NCBI RefSeq assembly: GCF_023822065.1
Contig: NZ_CP084930.1
Coordinates: 372,001-436,000 of the forward strand
Direction of reading: 5' to 3'
Length of the DNA stretch: 64,000 nt
DNA from: Sphingomonas morindae
GTDB lineage: Bacteria > Pseudomonadota > Alphaproteobacteria > Sphingomonadales > Sphingomonadaceae
Program-made: the position numbers and the translations under genes
Shown: positions 57,351 to 64,000 of the stretch, in pieces
Layout: every line of letters starts with the position of its first letter
Position numbering within the stretch: position 1 is the stretch's first letter
The notes under the pieces: generated by a model
Seen by the model: the letters and a program-made list of their open reading frames with translations, nothing else
What the model was told of the DNA's origin: nothing
The model's database searches: none

Positions 57351-57776
57351 TCAGTCCAGCCGGGGCTTGCCGCGCCCGGCCTTGATCGCGCTGCGGCTGC
57401 CCTTGGCGTCCAGGCGGCGCGTCTTGCTGGCCTTGGTCGGCTTGGTGGCGCGGCGCGGCGTGGGCCGCTTGCACGCCTCGCGGATCAGCGCCACCAGCCG
57501 CGCCAGCGCCGCCTCGCGGTTGCGCGGCTGATCCCGATATTCGTCGGCGCGCAGCACGATCACGCCCTCGCCCGTCAGCCGCGATCCGGCGAGCCGCTGG
57601 AGCCGGATCGACACGGCATCGGGCAGCGAGGGCGAATGGCGCGCATCGAAGCGCAGCTCCACCGCCGAGGAGACCTTGTTCACATTCTGGCCGCCCGGCC
57701 CCGAGGCGCGGATGAACTTCTCCTCGATTTCGTCGCTGTCGATCGCGACGCTGGCGGTGATCGGGATGCGGGCCAT
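57351..57776 (-). CDS. arfB: Alternative ribosome-rescue factor ArfB (peptidyl-tRNA hydrolase)
   Basis: This 141-aa protein has the class-I release-factor G-G-Q motif at residues 28-30, and a basic C-terminal tail rich in Arg/Lys (residues ~105-141) that enters the mRNA channel of stalled ribosomes. It releases peptides from ribosomes without a stop codon. It follows the RluA-like gene by three bases. Confidence 0.94.
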   Translation of the reverse strand: MARIPITASVAIDSDEIEEKFIRASGPGGQNVNKVSSAVELRFDARHSPSLPDAVSIRLQRLAGSRLTGEGVIVLRADEYRDQPRNREAALARLVALIREACKRPTPRRATKPTKASKTRRLDAKGSRSAIKAGRGKPRLD

Positions 57777-57779
57777 GGC

Positions 57780-58436
57780 TCAGTCCTGGGGCAGCAGCGC
57801 GTGCCAGGGCGCGAAGCGCGCCGGCAGCGGCGCCTCGCCGCGCACCGGCGGCTTGGGCGGCCGCGGCACCTCCAGGCGCCACGCATGGAGCATCAGCCCG
57901 CCACCGGCAACGCCATAGAGCGGATCGCCGACGATCGGCAGGCCGAGCCCGTCGGCGGCATGGACGCGCAGCTGGTGGGTACGGCCGGTCTCGGGGCGGA
58001 ATTCCACCAGCGCCCGCCCCTCCGCCGCGCCGAGCAGCCGCCAGGCCGTGACCGCCGGCTTGCCCTGCGGATCGACGACCATCCGCCAGCCCTCCGCCGC
58101 CGTGGAGCGCTTGCCCAGCGGCAGGGCGATGCGGCCCTCCGCCTCGGCCGGAACCCCGTCGAGCACGGCGAGATAGGTCTTGCGCGCCTGGCGCTCGGCA
58201 AAGGCGGCGGCGAAGCGCTGGTGCGCCTTCGGGTTGCGCGCGAGCAGCAGGCATCCGGAGGTATCCGTATCCAGCCTATGCACAGGTTGCGGAGGGCGGC
58301 GGAAACCGAACGATAAGGATTGGACCTTAGTCGTGACGCTGTCGCCGCCGCGTCGCGGCTGATCGACCGGCAGGCCCGCCGGCTTGTCGATCAGCAATGC
58401 CTCGCCGTCGAGGAAAAGGATATGTTCCGGGCCCAT
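57780..58436 (-). CDS. RluA-family pseudouridine synthase
   Basis: This 218-aa enzyme isomerises uridine in rRNA or tRNA. H-R-L-D-T-D-T-S-G (near residue 53) holds the catalytic aspartate, and R-x-x-R-T-H-Q-L-R-V-H-A near residue 150 is the C-terminal signature. There is no S4 domain. The exact target is unknown. It is divergent from ctrA and directly followed by arfB. Confidence 0.93.
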   Translation of the reverse strand: MGPEHILFLDGEALLIDKPAGLPVDQPRRGGDSVTTKVQSLSFGFRRPPQPVHRLDTDTSGCLLLARNPKAHQRFAAAFAERQARKTYLAVLDGVPAEAEGRIALPLGKRSTAAEGWRMVVDPQGKPAVTAWRLLGAAEGRALVEFRPETGRTHQLRVHAADGLGLPIVGDPLYGVAGGGLMLHAWRLEVPRPPKPPVRGEAPLPARFAPWHALLPQD

Positions 58437-58508
58437 GGCCCGCCTGTGCCATGGCCGCCACGGTCCTGCAAATTCAACCGATCCGGAAGCATCTTCGCTT
58501 TACCCGGA

Positions 58509-58543
58509 GTTAACCTTTATAGCGCATTGCTGTAATGGTTAAC
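58509..58543 (+). promoter_or_regulatory. Two GTTAAC half-sites upstream of ctrA (possible CtrA autoregulation)
   Basis: GTTAAC hexamers occur at 58509-58514 and 58538-58543, 29 bases apart and 51-85 bases before the ctrA start. CtrA in related bacteria binds its own promoter at TTAA(C)-containing sites. A full TTAA-N7-TTAA box is not present, and no GANTC methylation site was seen in the interval. Confidence 0.45.
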
Positions 58544-58593
58544 GGCGATGATGTCGCGCAACTGCCGCGATGTCGACCATGGGGTAACAGACG

Positions 58594-59295
58594 ATGCGCG
58601 TTCTGCTGATCGAGGACGAGCCGACCACCGCCAAGGCGATTGAGCTGATGCTCGGTGCGGAGGGGTTCAACGTCTATACGACCGATCTTGGCGAGGAGGG
58701 TTTGGACCTCGGCAAGCTCTACGACTATGACATCATCTGCCTGGACCTCAACCTGCCGGACATGCACGGCTATGACGTGCTGAAGAAGCTCCGCGTCGCC
58801 AAGGTGCAGACGCCGGTGCTGATCCTCTCCGGCGTATCGGAGATGGATTCCAAGGTGCGCGCGCTGGGCTTCGGCGCCGACGATTATGTCACCAAGCCCT
58901 TCCATCGCGAGGAGCTGATCGCCCGCATCCATGCGATCGTGCGGCGCTCCAAGGGCCATTCGCAATCGGTGATCCGCACCGGCAAGCTGCAGGTCAATCT
59001 CGACGCCAAGACGGTGGAGGTGGATAGCGCGCGCGTGCACCTCACCGGCAAGGAATATGCGATGCTGGAGCTGCTCTCGCTGCGCAAGGGCACCACGCTG
59101 ACCAAGGAGATGTTCCTCAACCATCTCTATGGCGGCATGGACGAGCCCGAGCTGAAGATCATCGACGTCTTCATCTGCAAGCTGCGCAAGAAGCTGAGCC
59201 TCGCCTGCGACGGCGAGAATTACATCGAGACGGTGTGGGGCCGCGGCTATGTGCTGCGCGATCCCAACGACGCGACGACCGCCGCCGTCGCCTGA
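58594..59295 (+). CDS. ctrA: CtrA, cell-cycle master response regulator
   Basis: This 233-aa OmpR-type regulator is nearly collinear with Caulobacter CtrA. It begins M-R-V-L-L-I-E-D, has phosphoacceptor D51 (C-L-D-L-N-L-P-D), S-K-G-H in the linker, and the characteristic V-H-L-T-G-K-E-Y and [10 protein letters not shown] in the winged-helix domain. It controls division, motility and polarity genes in alphaproteobacteria. The C-terminus ends in Ala-Val-Ala, similar to but not identical with the Ala-Ala tag used by ClpXP. It probably also influences the flagellar genes here. Confidence 0.97.
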   Translation: MRVLLIEDEPTTAKAIELMLGAEGFNVYTTDLGEEGLDLGKLYDYDIICLDLNLPDMHGYDVLKKLRVAKVQTPVLILSGVSEMDSKVRALGFGADDYVTKPFHREELIARIHAIVRRSKGHSQSVIRTGKLQVNLDAKTVEVDSARVHLTGKEYAMLELLSLRKGTTLTKEMFLNHLYGGMDEPELKIIDVFICKLRKKLSLACDGENYIETVWGRGYVLRDPNDATTAAVA

Positions 59296-59318
59296 TCTTG
59301 GGCCGTGGGGGCCGAACC

Positions 59319-59356
59319 GGGCCGCGTCGCCTCGCCGGCGGCGCGGCCCTTCTTGT
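59319..59356 (+). terminator. Terminator after ctrA
   Basis: An 8-bp outer stem (GGGCCGCG with CGCGGCCC) and inner GCC/GGC pairing, followed by TTCTTGT, lie 23 bases after the ctrA stop. Confidence 0.6.
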
Positions 59357-59357
59357 A

Positions 59358-59837
59358 TCAGCCGCGCGCCAGCGCCTCGGCCGCCTTCAGCACCGCCTCG
59401 GCATGGCCGGGCACCTTCACCTTGCGCCAGATCTGCGCGATCCGGCCCTCGCCGTCGATCAGGAAGGTGGCCCGCTCGATGCCCATATAGGTCTTGCCGT
59501 AGAGGCTTTTCTGAACCCACACGCCAAAGGCCTCGCACGCCGCACCGGCCTCGTCGCTGGCCAGCGGCACCGTCAGCTGGTGCTTGGCGGCGAACTTGGC
59601 GTGCGTGTCGGGCGTATCGCGCGAGACACCGAGCAGCCCCACCCCGGCCATGTCGAACGCGGCCTTGCGCGCGGAGAAATCCTGCGCCTCGCGCGTGCAG
59701 CCCGAGGTATCGTCCTTGGGGTAGAAATAGAGCACCAGCGGCGCGCCGCGCAGCTGCGCCAGCGTCAGCCGGCCGCCATCCGGTGTCGTCAGCTCGATCT
59801 CCGGCGCCGGATCGCCGGGCTTCAGCTCTTGGGTCAT
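59358..59837 (-). CDS. bcp: Thioredoxin-dependent thiol peroxidase (Bcp/PrxQ)
   Basis: This 159-aa peroxiredoxin reduces hydroperoxides. The peroxidatic cysteine is C47 (T-S-G-C-T-R-E-A). The resolving cysteine usually found five residues later is absent; C101 could serve instead, as in PrxQ variants with a distant partner. Y-P-K-D-D-T-x-x-C-T is the family signature. Its ATG overlaps the glnE stop (ATGA), so it is co-translated with it. Confidence 0.94.
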   Translation of the reverse strand: MTQELKPGDPAPEIELTTPDGGRLTLAQLRGAPLVLYFYPKDDTSGCTREAQDFSARKAAFDMAGVGLLGVSRDTPDTHAKFAAKHQLTVPLASDEAGAACEAFGVWVQKSLYGKTYMGIERATFLIDGEGRIAQIWRKVKVPGHAEAVLKAAEALARG

Positions 59838-62524
59838 GCGCGCTCTCCCGCTGGCGCGGCGATGCCTTGCCACGCCGCCTCCACCCTCTGCCGCGCCGCG
59901 TCGAGCGCCGCAAGCAGCGCCGGCCAATCCGCCATGCCACAGGCGCGCGCCAGCGCGGCGCGGGCGGGCGGCGCGGGCGCCTCGGCGCTCGGCGCGATCA
60001 GCCGCAGCGCCACCAGCATGCGGCTGAGCAGCGCATAGGCCTCGTCCAGCCCCGGCGGCAGCCACGCGCCCAGCGCCGCGATCGCCTGCGCCAGGCCAGG
60101 GTCGAAGCCGGCGCGGTGCGTGAGCTGTGTGACATGGATGGCGAATTCGAGATCCACCAGCCCGCCCGGCCCCAGCTTCACGTCGAGCGGACCGGTCGCG
60201 GGCTTGTGGCGCGCCATGTCGCCCCGCATCTGCACGGCATCGGCCCGCAATTGCGCCGGATCGCGCGGGCGCTGGAGCGTCTCGGCGATCGCCGCCGCCA
60301 ATGCCGCGCGCGCCGCCGCGCTGCCGAAGATGGGCCGCGCCCGGGTCAGCGCCATATGCTCCCACGTCCAGGCGCTTTCCGCCTGGTAGCGGCGGAAGCT
60401 TTCGATCGAGAGCGCGAGCAGCCCCTTGGCGCCCGAGGGTCGCAGCCGCGTATCCACCTCGTACAACGGGCCCGCCGCCGTCGGCACCGATAAAGCGGCG
60501 CTCACGCGCTGCGCGAGCCGGTTGAAATAGTGGGTCGCGCCGAGCGGCTTGGCGCCGTCCGACTCGGCCATGAAATCGCCCGCGAAGAGATAGACGAGAT
60601 CGAGATCGGAGGCGTGGGTGAGGATGCCGCCGCCCAGCCTGCCCAGCGCCAGGATCACCAGCTCGCCGCCCGGCACGCGGCCATGGACGCGCTCGAACTC
60701 GGTCACCGTGGCGGCGGCGAGCGCCTGCACCGCGCCTTCCGCCACGCGCGCATAGCCGGCGCCGACCTCAAGCGGATCGCGCGCCGCCGACACGATCTGC
60801 ACGCCGAGCGCGAAGCGCAGCTCGCCCACCAGCCGGCGCACGCGATCGAGCTGGCCCTGATAATCCTCGCCGGGCTGCGGCGCGAATCGCGCGGCGAGCG
60901 TGGCGGTGTCGGGCGGGAGCGCGAGCGCGCTGGCGTCGATCAGCCCGTCGATCAGCTGCGGCGCGCGGCCGAGCATATCCGCTAGAGTCGGCGCGAGGCT
61001 CAGCGTCTGGCCGAGCAGGCGCGCCAGCGGCGGCTGCGCGGCCAGCAGGCGGAACAGGTTGATCGCGCTCGGCAGCGCCCGCACGACATCGTCGAAGCGG
61101 TTGAGCGCCGCCAGAGGCGCGGGCGCCTCGCCCAGCGCGGCGATCAGCCCCGGCAGCACCGCTTCCAGCGCTTCCTGCGCCGAGGCCGAGCGCAGCGCGC
61201 GCGCCTGGCCGCCGCGCCAGCCGAGAATGCGATCGGCGGCATCGGCCGCGGGATCGAAGCCCGCCTCGGCCAGCGCCGCCTCCAGCGCATCGCGATCATG
61301 CGGCAGACCGTGCGCCTCCTCGCCATCGAGCGCGTCATAGATGCGGCAGACGGTGGCGACAGGCGGCGCCAGCCGCGCCAGCAGCGCCGCGCCGTCCGCC
61401 AGACCATCCAGCCGCGCCACCCCGTCCAGCGCCGCCGCATCCTCGGGCAGGCGATGCGTCTGCTGATCCTCGATCATCTGGAGGCGATGCTCGATCCGGC
61501 GATAGAGCGGATAGGCGGCGGCGAGCGCGTCCGCCTCGTCCGGATCGACGCGCCCCGCCGCCTTCAGCGCCGCCAGCGCGGGCAGCGTGGCGGGCGCGCG
61601 CAGCGCCGGATCGCGGCCGCCATGGATCAGCTGGTGGATCTGCACGAAGAATTCGATCTCGCGAATGCCGCCCCGGCCGCGTTTCAGATCATAGCCGGGG
61701 CCGAAACGCTGGCCGCGCTGGTGGTGGCTGCGGATGCGGCGCGAGATGCCGCGGATTTCGGATATCGTGCCGAAATCGAGCGCCCGCCGCCAGATGAAGG
61801 GGCGGATCGCATCGAGGAAATGCGCGCCCAGCGCCATGTCCCCGGCCGCGGCGCGGGCGCGGATGAAGGCGGCGCGCTCCCACGGCAGGGCGGCGCTTTC
61901 ATAATAGCCGATCGCGGCGTTGATCGGCACCGCCGGGGGCGTCGCCTCGGGCGAGGGCCGCAGCCGCAGATCGACGCGGAACACGATCCCGTCCGCATCG
62001 GGCGCCTGCAAGATCTGCACCACGCGCCGCGTCAGCCGCGCCGCCGCGTCCACCGGATCGTCCTGCGCGCGGCGCGGCAGCGTCGCCGGATCGAACAGGA
62101 AGATGGGATCGATATCGGAGGAATAATTCAGCTCGCGGCTGCCATGTTTGCCCAGCGCCAGCGCCACCAGACCGGTGACCGGCGCGCCCGGAACGCGCTC
62201 CTCGATCGCCGCCGCGATCGCCTGGGCGAGCGCGCGATCCGCGAAATCGGACAGGAGGCCCGTCACGCCGTCCAGATCGAGCAGGCCGGCAAGATCGGCG
62301 ATCGCCACCGCCAGCGCCAGCCGCCGCCGCTCGCGCCGCAGCCGCACCGCCACCGTCTCGCCCGCCACCGCGCGGGTGAGCGCGAGCGCGCCGGCGAGAT
62401 CGCCCGCGGCGAGCCGATCCACGAGTTCGGGTTCGCGCTGCATCGCCCGCCGCAGGAACGGCGCCTCCGCCTCGGCGCGGGCCAGCGCGGCGGAGAGGGA
62501 CGCGGCATCGGCGCTGTTCGTCAT
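59834..62524 (-). CDS. glnE: Bifunctional glutamine synthetase adenylyltransferase/adenylyl-removing enzyme
   Basis: This 896-aa enzyme adenylylates and deadenylylates glutamine synthetase in response to PII. Two nucleotidyltransferase domains are visible: G-L-V-A-L-A-L-G-K-H-G-S-R-E-L-N-Y-S-S-D-I-D near residue 130 (deadenylylation side) and L-G-R-L-G-G-G-I-L-T-H-A-S-D-L-D-L near residue 630 (adenylylation side), each keeping G-[GS] and D-x-D. The length is slightly below the usual 940-980. The ATG at 62524 is chosen; a TTG eight codons earlier is possible. Confidence 0.95.
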   Translation of the reverse strand: MTNSADAASLSAALARAEAEAPFLRRAMQREPELVDRLAAGDLAGALALTRAVAGETVAVRLRRERRRLALAVAIADLAGLLDLDGVTGLLSDFADRALAQAIAAAIEERVPGAPVTGLVALALGKHGSRELNYSSDIDPIFLFDPATLPRRAQDDPVDAAARLTRRVVQILQAPDADGIVFRVDLRLRPSPEATPPAVPINAAIGYYESAALPWERAAFIRARAAAGDMALGAHFLDAIRPFIWRRALDFGTISEIRGISRRIRSHHQRGQRFGPGYDLKRGRGGIREIEFFVQIHQLIHGGRDPALRAPATLPALAALKAAGRVDPDEADALAAAYPLYRRIEHRLQMIEDQQTHRLPEDAAALDGVARLDGLADGAALLARLAPPVATVCRIYDALDGEEAHGLPHDRDALEAALAEAGFDPAADAADRILGWRGGQARALRSASAQEALEAVLPGLIAALGEAPAPLAALNRFDDVVRALPSAINLFRLLAAQPPLARLLGQTLSLAPTLADMLGRAPQLIDGLIDASALALPPDTATLAARFAPQPGEDYQGQLDRVRRLVGELRFALGVQIVSAARDPLEVGAGYARVAEGAVQALAAATVTEFERVHGRVPGGELVILALGRLGGGILTHASDLDLVYLFAGDFMAESDGAKPLGATHYFNRLAQRVSAALSVPTAAGPLYEVDTRLRPSGAKGLLALSIESFRRYQAESAWTWEHMALTRARPIFGSAAARAALAAAIAETLQRPRDPAQLRADAVQMRGDMARHKPATGPLDVKLGPGGLVDLEFAIHVTQLTHRAGFDPGLAQAIAALGAWLPPGLDEAYALLSRMLVALRLIAPSAEAPAPPARAALARACGMADWPALLAALDAARQRVEAAWQGIAAPAGERA

Positions 62525-62555
62525 CCGCCCTGCTTGTCCTTTGTGCAAGGCGATC

Positions 62556-62580
62556 GCAACCGCGCGATCAGGCCCGCGTT
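62556..62580 (+). promoter_or_regulatory. Possible EcfG-type promoter before nepR
   Basis: GCAAC (62556-62560), 16 bases, then CGTT (62577-62580), one base away from the EcfG consensus GGAAC-N16/17-CGTT. Transcription would start about 10 bases downstream, practically at the nepR ATG, which would make a leaderless or very short-leader message and agrees with the missing ribosome site. Confidence 0.4.
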
Positions 62581-62591
62581 GTTGCGAAATG

Positions 62592-62774
62592 ATGGCGTCA
62601 ACCGACTGGACCTATATGGGAGAAGAAAGCCGGCGCGGCGGCTCGGAGCCTTCGCATGTCGTCGAGACACCGCCGCCCAATCTCGGCATCCGCAATGCGC
62701 TGCGCGGCGCCTTCCGGTGCAGCGCGGCGGATCTTCCGGAGGAGTTCCGCAGGCTGCTCGCGCGGCTGCGCTGA
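62592..62774 (+). CDS. nepR: NepR, anti-sigma factor of EcfG
   Basis: This 60-aa protein ends with the NepR fold: I-R-N-A-L-R-G-A-F ... L-P-E-E-F-R-R-L-L-A-R-L, matching the family pattern of two helices around a loop (I-x-x-x-L-R-x-x-Y/F, P-x-x-F-x-x-L-L-x-x-L). NepR binds EcfG and is titrated by phosphorylated PhyR under stress. No Shine-Dalgarno site lies before either ATG (62589, 62592) or the later one at 62616. It runs toward ecfG, tail to tail, and is divergent from glnE. Confidence 0.78.
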   Translation: MASTDWTYMGEESRRGGSEPSHVVETPPPNLGIRNALRGAFRCSAADLPEEFRRLLARLR

Positions 62775-62780
62775 GCCGAG

Positions 62781-62809
62781 AGGCGCCACGGGCCGGAACC
62801 GTGGCGCCC
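62781..62809. terminator. Bidirectional terminator between nepR and ecfG
   Basis: A perfect 10-bp stem (62782-62791 with 62799-62808, loop of 7) separates the convergent nepR and ecfG stops, which are 46 bases apart. Confidence 0.6.
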
Positions 62810-62820
62810 CTCACGCCGCC

Positions 62821-63468
62821 TCAGTCGCGGCTCAGTTCGTCCACCTGGTCCATGATGGTCTGCAGGGCGGTGGTGTTGCTGTCGGTCTGATGCTCGCGGC
62901 GCGAGGGCAGCTTGCCTTCGGTGAGCAGCGCCTCCAGCGCCACCCGGCCCCGCGCGACGCGGCTCTTGATCGTGCCGACCGCGCAGCCGCAAATCTCGGC
63001 CGCTTCCTCATAGGCGAAGCCGCCCGCCCCCACCAGGATCAGCGCCTCGCGCTGCGGCTGGGGCAGGTGCAGCAGGGCGCGCTGCATATCGCCAAGCTCG
63101 ACATGGCGATCCTGGCTCGCCGGCGCGGCGAGCAGCTTGGACGCGGTGATCTCGTCCCACTCGCCCTTGAAGCGCGCGCGCCGCATCTGGCTGAGGAAAA
63201 GATTGCGCAGGATGATGAAGGTCCAGGCGCGCATATTGGTGCCGGCCTGGAAGCGCTGCCGCGCCGCCCACGCCTTGAGCAAAGTTTCCTGCACGAGATC
63301 GTCGGCAAGATCGCGGTTGCCGGACAGGGATCGGCCGAAGGCGCGCAGATGGGGAATCACCTGAGCCAGCTGAACCTTGAAGTCCGCATCCGACAGCGGC
63401 GTGTGAGGAACAGGCGCCCCGCCCGCGGCCGCCCCCTCTTCCGCCATGGGCGGACTGGTCTTGGTCAT
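62821..63468 (-). CDS. ecfG: EcfG-type ECF sigma factor
   Basis: This 215-aa sigma factor has region 2 (residues ~50-110, with L-A-D-D-L-V-Q-E-T-L-L-K-A-W) and region 4 (~140-200, with Q-R-E-A-L-I-L-V-G-A-G-G-F-A-Y-E-E-A-A and T-I-K-S-R-V-A-R-G-R). These fit group ECF15 (EcfG), which directs the alphaproteobacterial general stress response. Neighbours nepR and phyR confirm it. The ATG at 63468 follows a GGGGG ribosome site and leaves a 40-aa leader. Confidence 0.93.
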   Translation of the reverse strand: MTKTSPPMAEEGAAAGGAPVPHTPLSDADFKVQLAQVIPHLRAFGRSLSGNRDLADDLVQETLLKAWAARQRFQAGTNMRAWTFIILRNLFLSQMRRARFKGEWDEITASKLLAAPASQDRHVELGDMQRALLHLPQPQREALILVGAGGFAYEEAAEICGCAVGTIKSRVARGRVALEALLTEGKLPSRREHQTDSNTTALQTIMDQVDELSRD

Positions 63469-63566
63469 GAAACCCCCAAGCTCCGTTGAGCGGGATACAT
63501 CCCCGCAGCCTGAATCAAGATAGGCGCGCCCGAGCGGCAACGCCAGTGCCCCCGCGTCGAGTGTCG

Positions 63567-63707
63567 TCAACGATAGACAATCAACAGGATGGCGAAGAGG
63601 ATGACGATGAGGACCAGCGAGGCGACCAGCACCTTGCGGCCCACGCCCGGGGTGGTGCCCGCGCGAAGCTCGTCTGTCGTCACGCGCGGTTCGCGTTCGT
63701 TCACCAT
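63567..63707 (-). CDS. 46-aa single-pass membrane protein in the stress-response locus
   Basis: The frame begins M-V-N-E-R-E-P-R-V and has a charged N-terminal half followed by a hydrophobic helix (about residues 24-45: V-L-V-A-S-L-V-L-I-V-I-L-F-A-I-L-L), ending V-Y-R. GGAGG lies six bases before its ATG, and an EcfG-type promoter stands 26 bases further up. It lies between phyR and ecfG and may be co-transcribed with ecfG. No function is known. Confidence 0.7.
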   Translation of the reverse strand: MVNEREPRVTTDELRAGTTPGVGRKVLVASLVLIVILFAILLIVYR

Positions 63708-63732
63708 GGAATTCCTCCCGGCACTCTATGCT

Positions 63733-63757
63733 AACGTGAGGGGCCGGGAGGAGTTCC
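63733..63757 (-). promoter_or_regulatory. EcfG-type promoter
   Basis: On the minus strand GGAAC (63757-63753) is followed by 16 bases and CGTT (63736-63733), exactly the general-stress-response consensus. It faces the 46-aa membrane-protein gene and ecfG beyond it, so ecfG is probably autoregulated. Confidence 0.75.
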
Positions 63758-63767
63758 GTCGCACCGG

Positions 63768-64000
63768 TCAGGCGGGTACGGTCGCGCCGTCGAAGAACAG
63801 CGCCTGGCTGATCGCCGCCTTCACCGTGGAGCGCTGGAAGGGCTTGGTGATGAGGAAGGTCGGCTCGGGCCGCTCGCCGGTCAGCAGCCGCTCGGGGAAG
63901 GCGGTGATGAAGATCACCGGCACGTCGAACTGGGCGAGAATGTCCTTCACCGCGTCGATGCCCGAACTGTCGTCCGCCAGCTGGATATCGGCGAGGACGA
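63768..64000 (-). CDS. phyR: PhyR, anti-anti-sigma response regulator (C-terminal receiver part)
   Basis: The last 77 residues of a protein that continues past the window edge. They show the receiver domain: phosphoacceptor Asp in L-A-D-I-Q-L-A-D, V-I-F-I-T-A-F-P-E-R and K in I-T-K-P-F-Q. PhyR has an EcfG-like N-terminal domain (outside) that sequesters NepR once the receiver is phosphorylated. Its presence next to ecfG and nepR makes the assignment firm. Confidence 0.92.
   Translation of the reverse strand, partial: VLADIQLADDSSGIDAVKDILAQFDVPVIFITAFPERLLTGERPEPTFLITKPFQRSTVKAAISQALFFDGATVPA

Noticed and set aside
58510..58542. A full CtrA box (TTAA-N7-TTAA) at ctrA
   Set aside because: The two TTAA elements are 29 bases apart; only half-sites are present.

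Overview
The window looks like a chromosomal segment of a high-GC alphaproteobacterium, most probably a sphingomonad (Sphingomonadales). The basis is the very GC-rich coding pattern, a canonical CtrA cell-cycle regulator, the alphaproteobacterial general stress response genes (phyR, ecfG, nepR), HrcA/CIRCE control of groESL, a Caulobacter-type flagellar operon, and typical housekeeping order (grpE/hrcA | rph-rdgB-hemW; LppC lipoprotein | rsmI-yraN-gshB). No tRNA, rRNA, CRISPR array, insertion sequence or phage gene was found. Genes are tightly packed, and many pairs overlap by ATGA or GTGA.

Layout. 1-7.3 kb: heat-shock repressor hrcA with the grpE start, RNase PH, the dITP pyrophosphatase, HemW, an LppC-type lipoprotein, RsmI, a YraN nuclease-like protein and glutathione synthetase. 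7.3-15.1 kb: a TorF-type porin-like protein, a SulP transporter coupled to a beta-carbonic anhydrase, an OmpR/EnvZ-like two-component pair, a dipeptidase and a PilZ protein. 15.1-19.8 kb: a KdpD-like protein that has lost its kinase residues, translationally coupled to a NatAB-type ABC exporter. 19.9-26.8 kb: serine dehydratase, nitronate monooxygenase, a glycine-zipper protein and an oxidoreductase/esterase group. 26.8-27.5 kb: a gene-free stretch with a heptamer repeat.

27.5-39.4 kb: a flagellar block. On the minus strand it reads fliG-fliH-fliF-fliN-(flbD-like)-flhA-fliK-flgD. Divergent from it are a large FlaEY-like/beta-propeller protein and flgB. The flbD-like gene lacks the AAA+ domain. 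39.5-46.8 kb: groES-groEL with a CIRCE operator and heat-shock-like promoter, SppA, an acetyltransferase, a TRIC-like channel and a dihydrolipoyl-dehydrogenase-like flavoprotein. 46.7-50.1 kb: a large GT-C-like membrane protein coupled to a UDP-galactopyranose-mutase-like flavoprotein. 50.2-58.4 kb: two tandem amidohydrolases, phosphoglucomutase, a shikimate-dehydrogenase-like enzyme, a solitary CoA-transferase A subunit, free methionine-R-sulfoxide reductase, ArfB and an RluA-type pseudouridine synthase.

58.5-64 kb: regulatory end. ctrA, a Bcp peroxiredoxin and glnE are followed by the general stress response locus: nepR (60 aa, plus strand) facing ecfG (minus strand), a 46-aa single-pass membrane protein behind an EcfG-type promoter, and the C-terminal part of phyR running off the window. 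PhyR, NepR and EcfG form the partner-switch that controls EcfG promoters.

The most noteworthy items are the kinase-dead KdpD-like/NatAB operon, the AAA+-less FlbD-like regulator, the FlaEY-like protein, and the rearranged stress-response locus with its small membrane protein.
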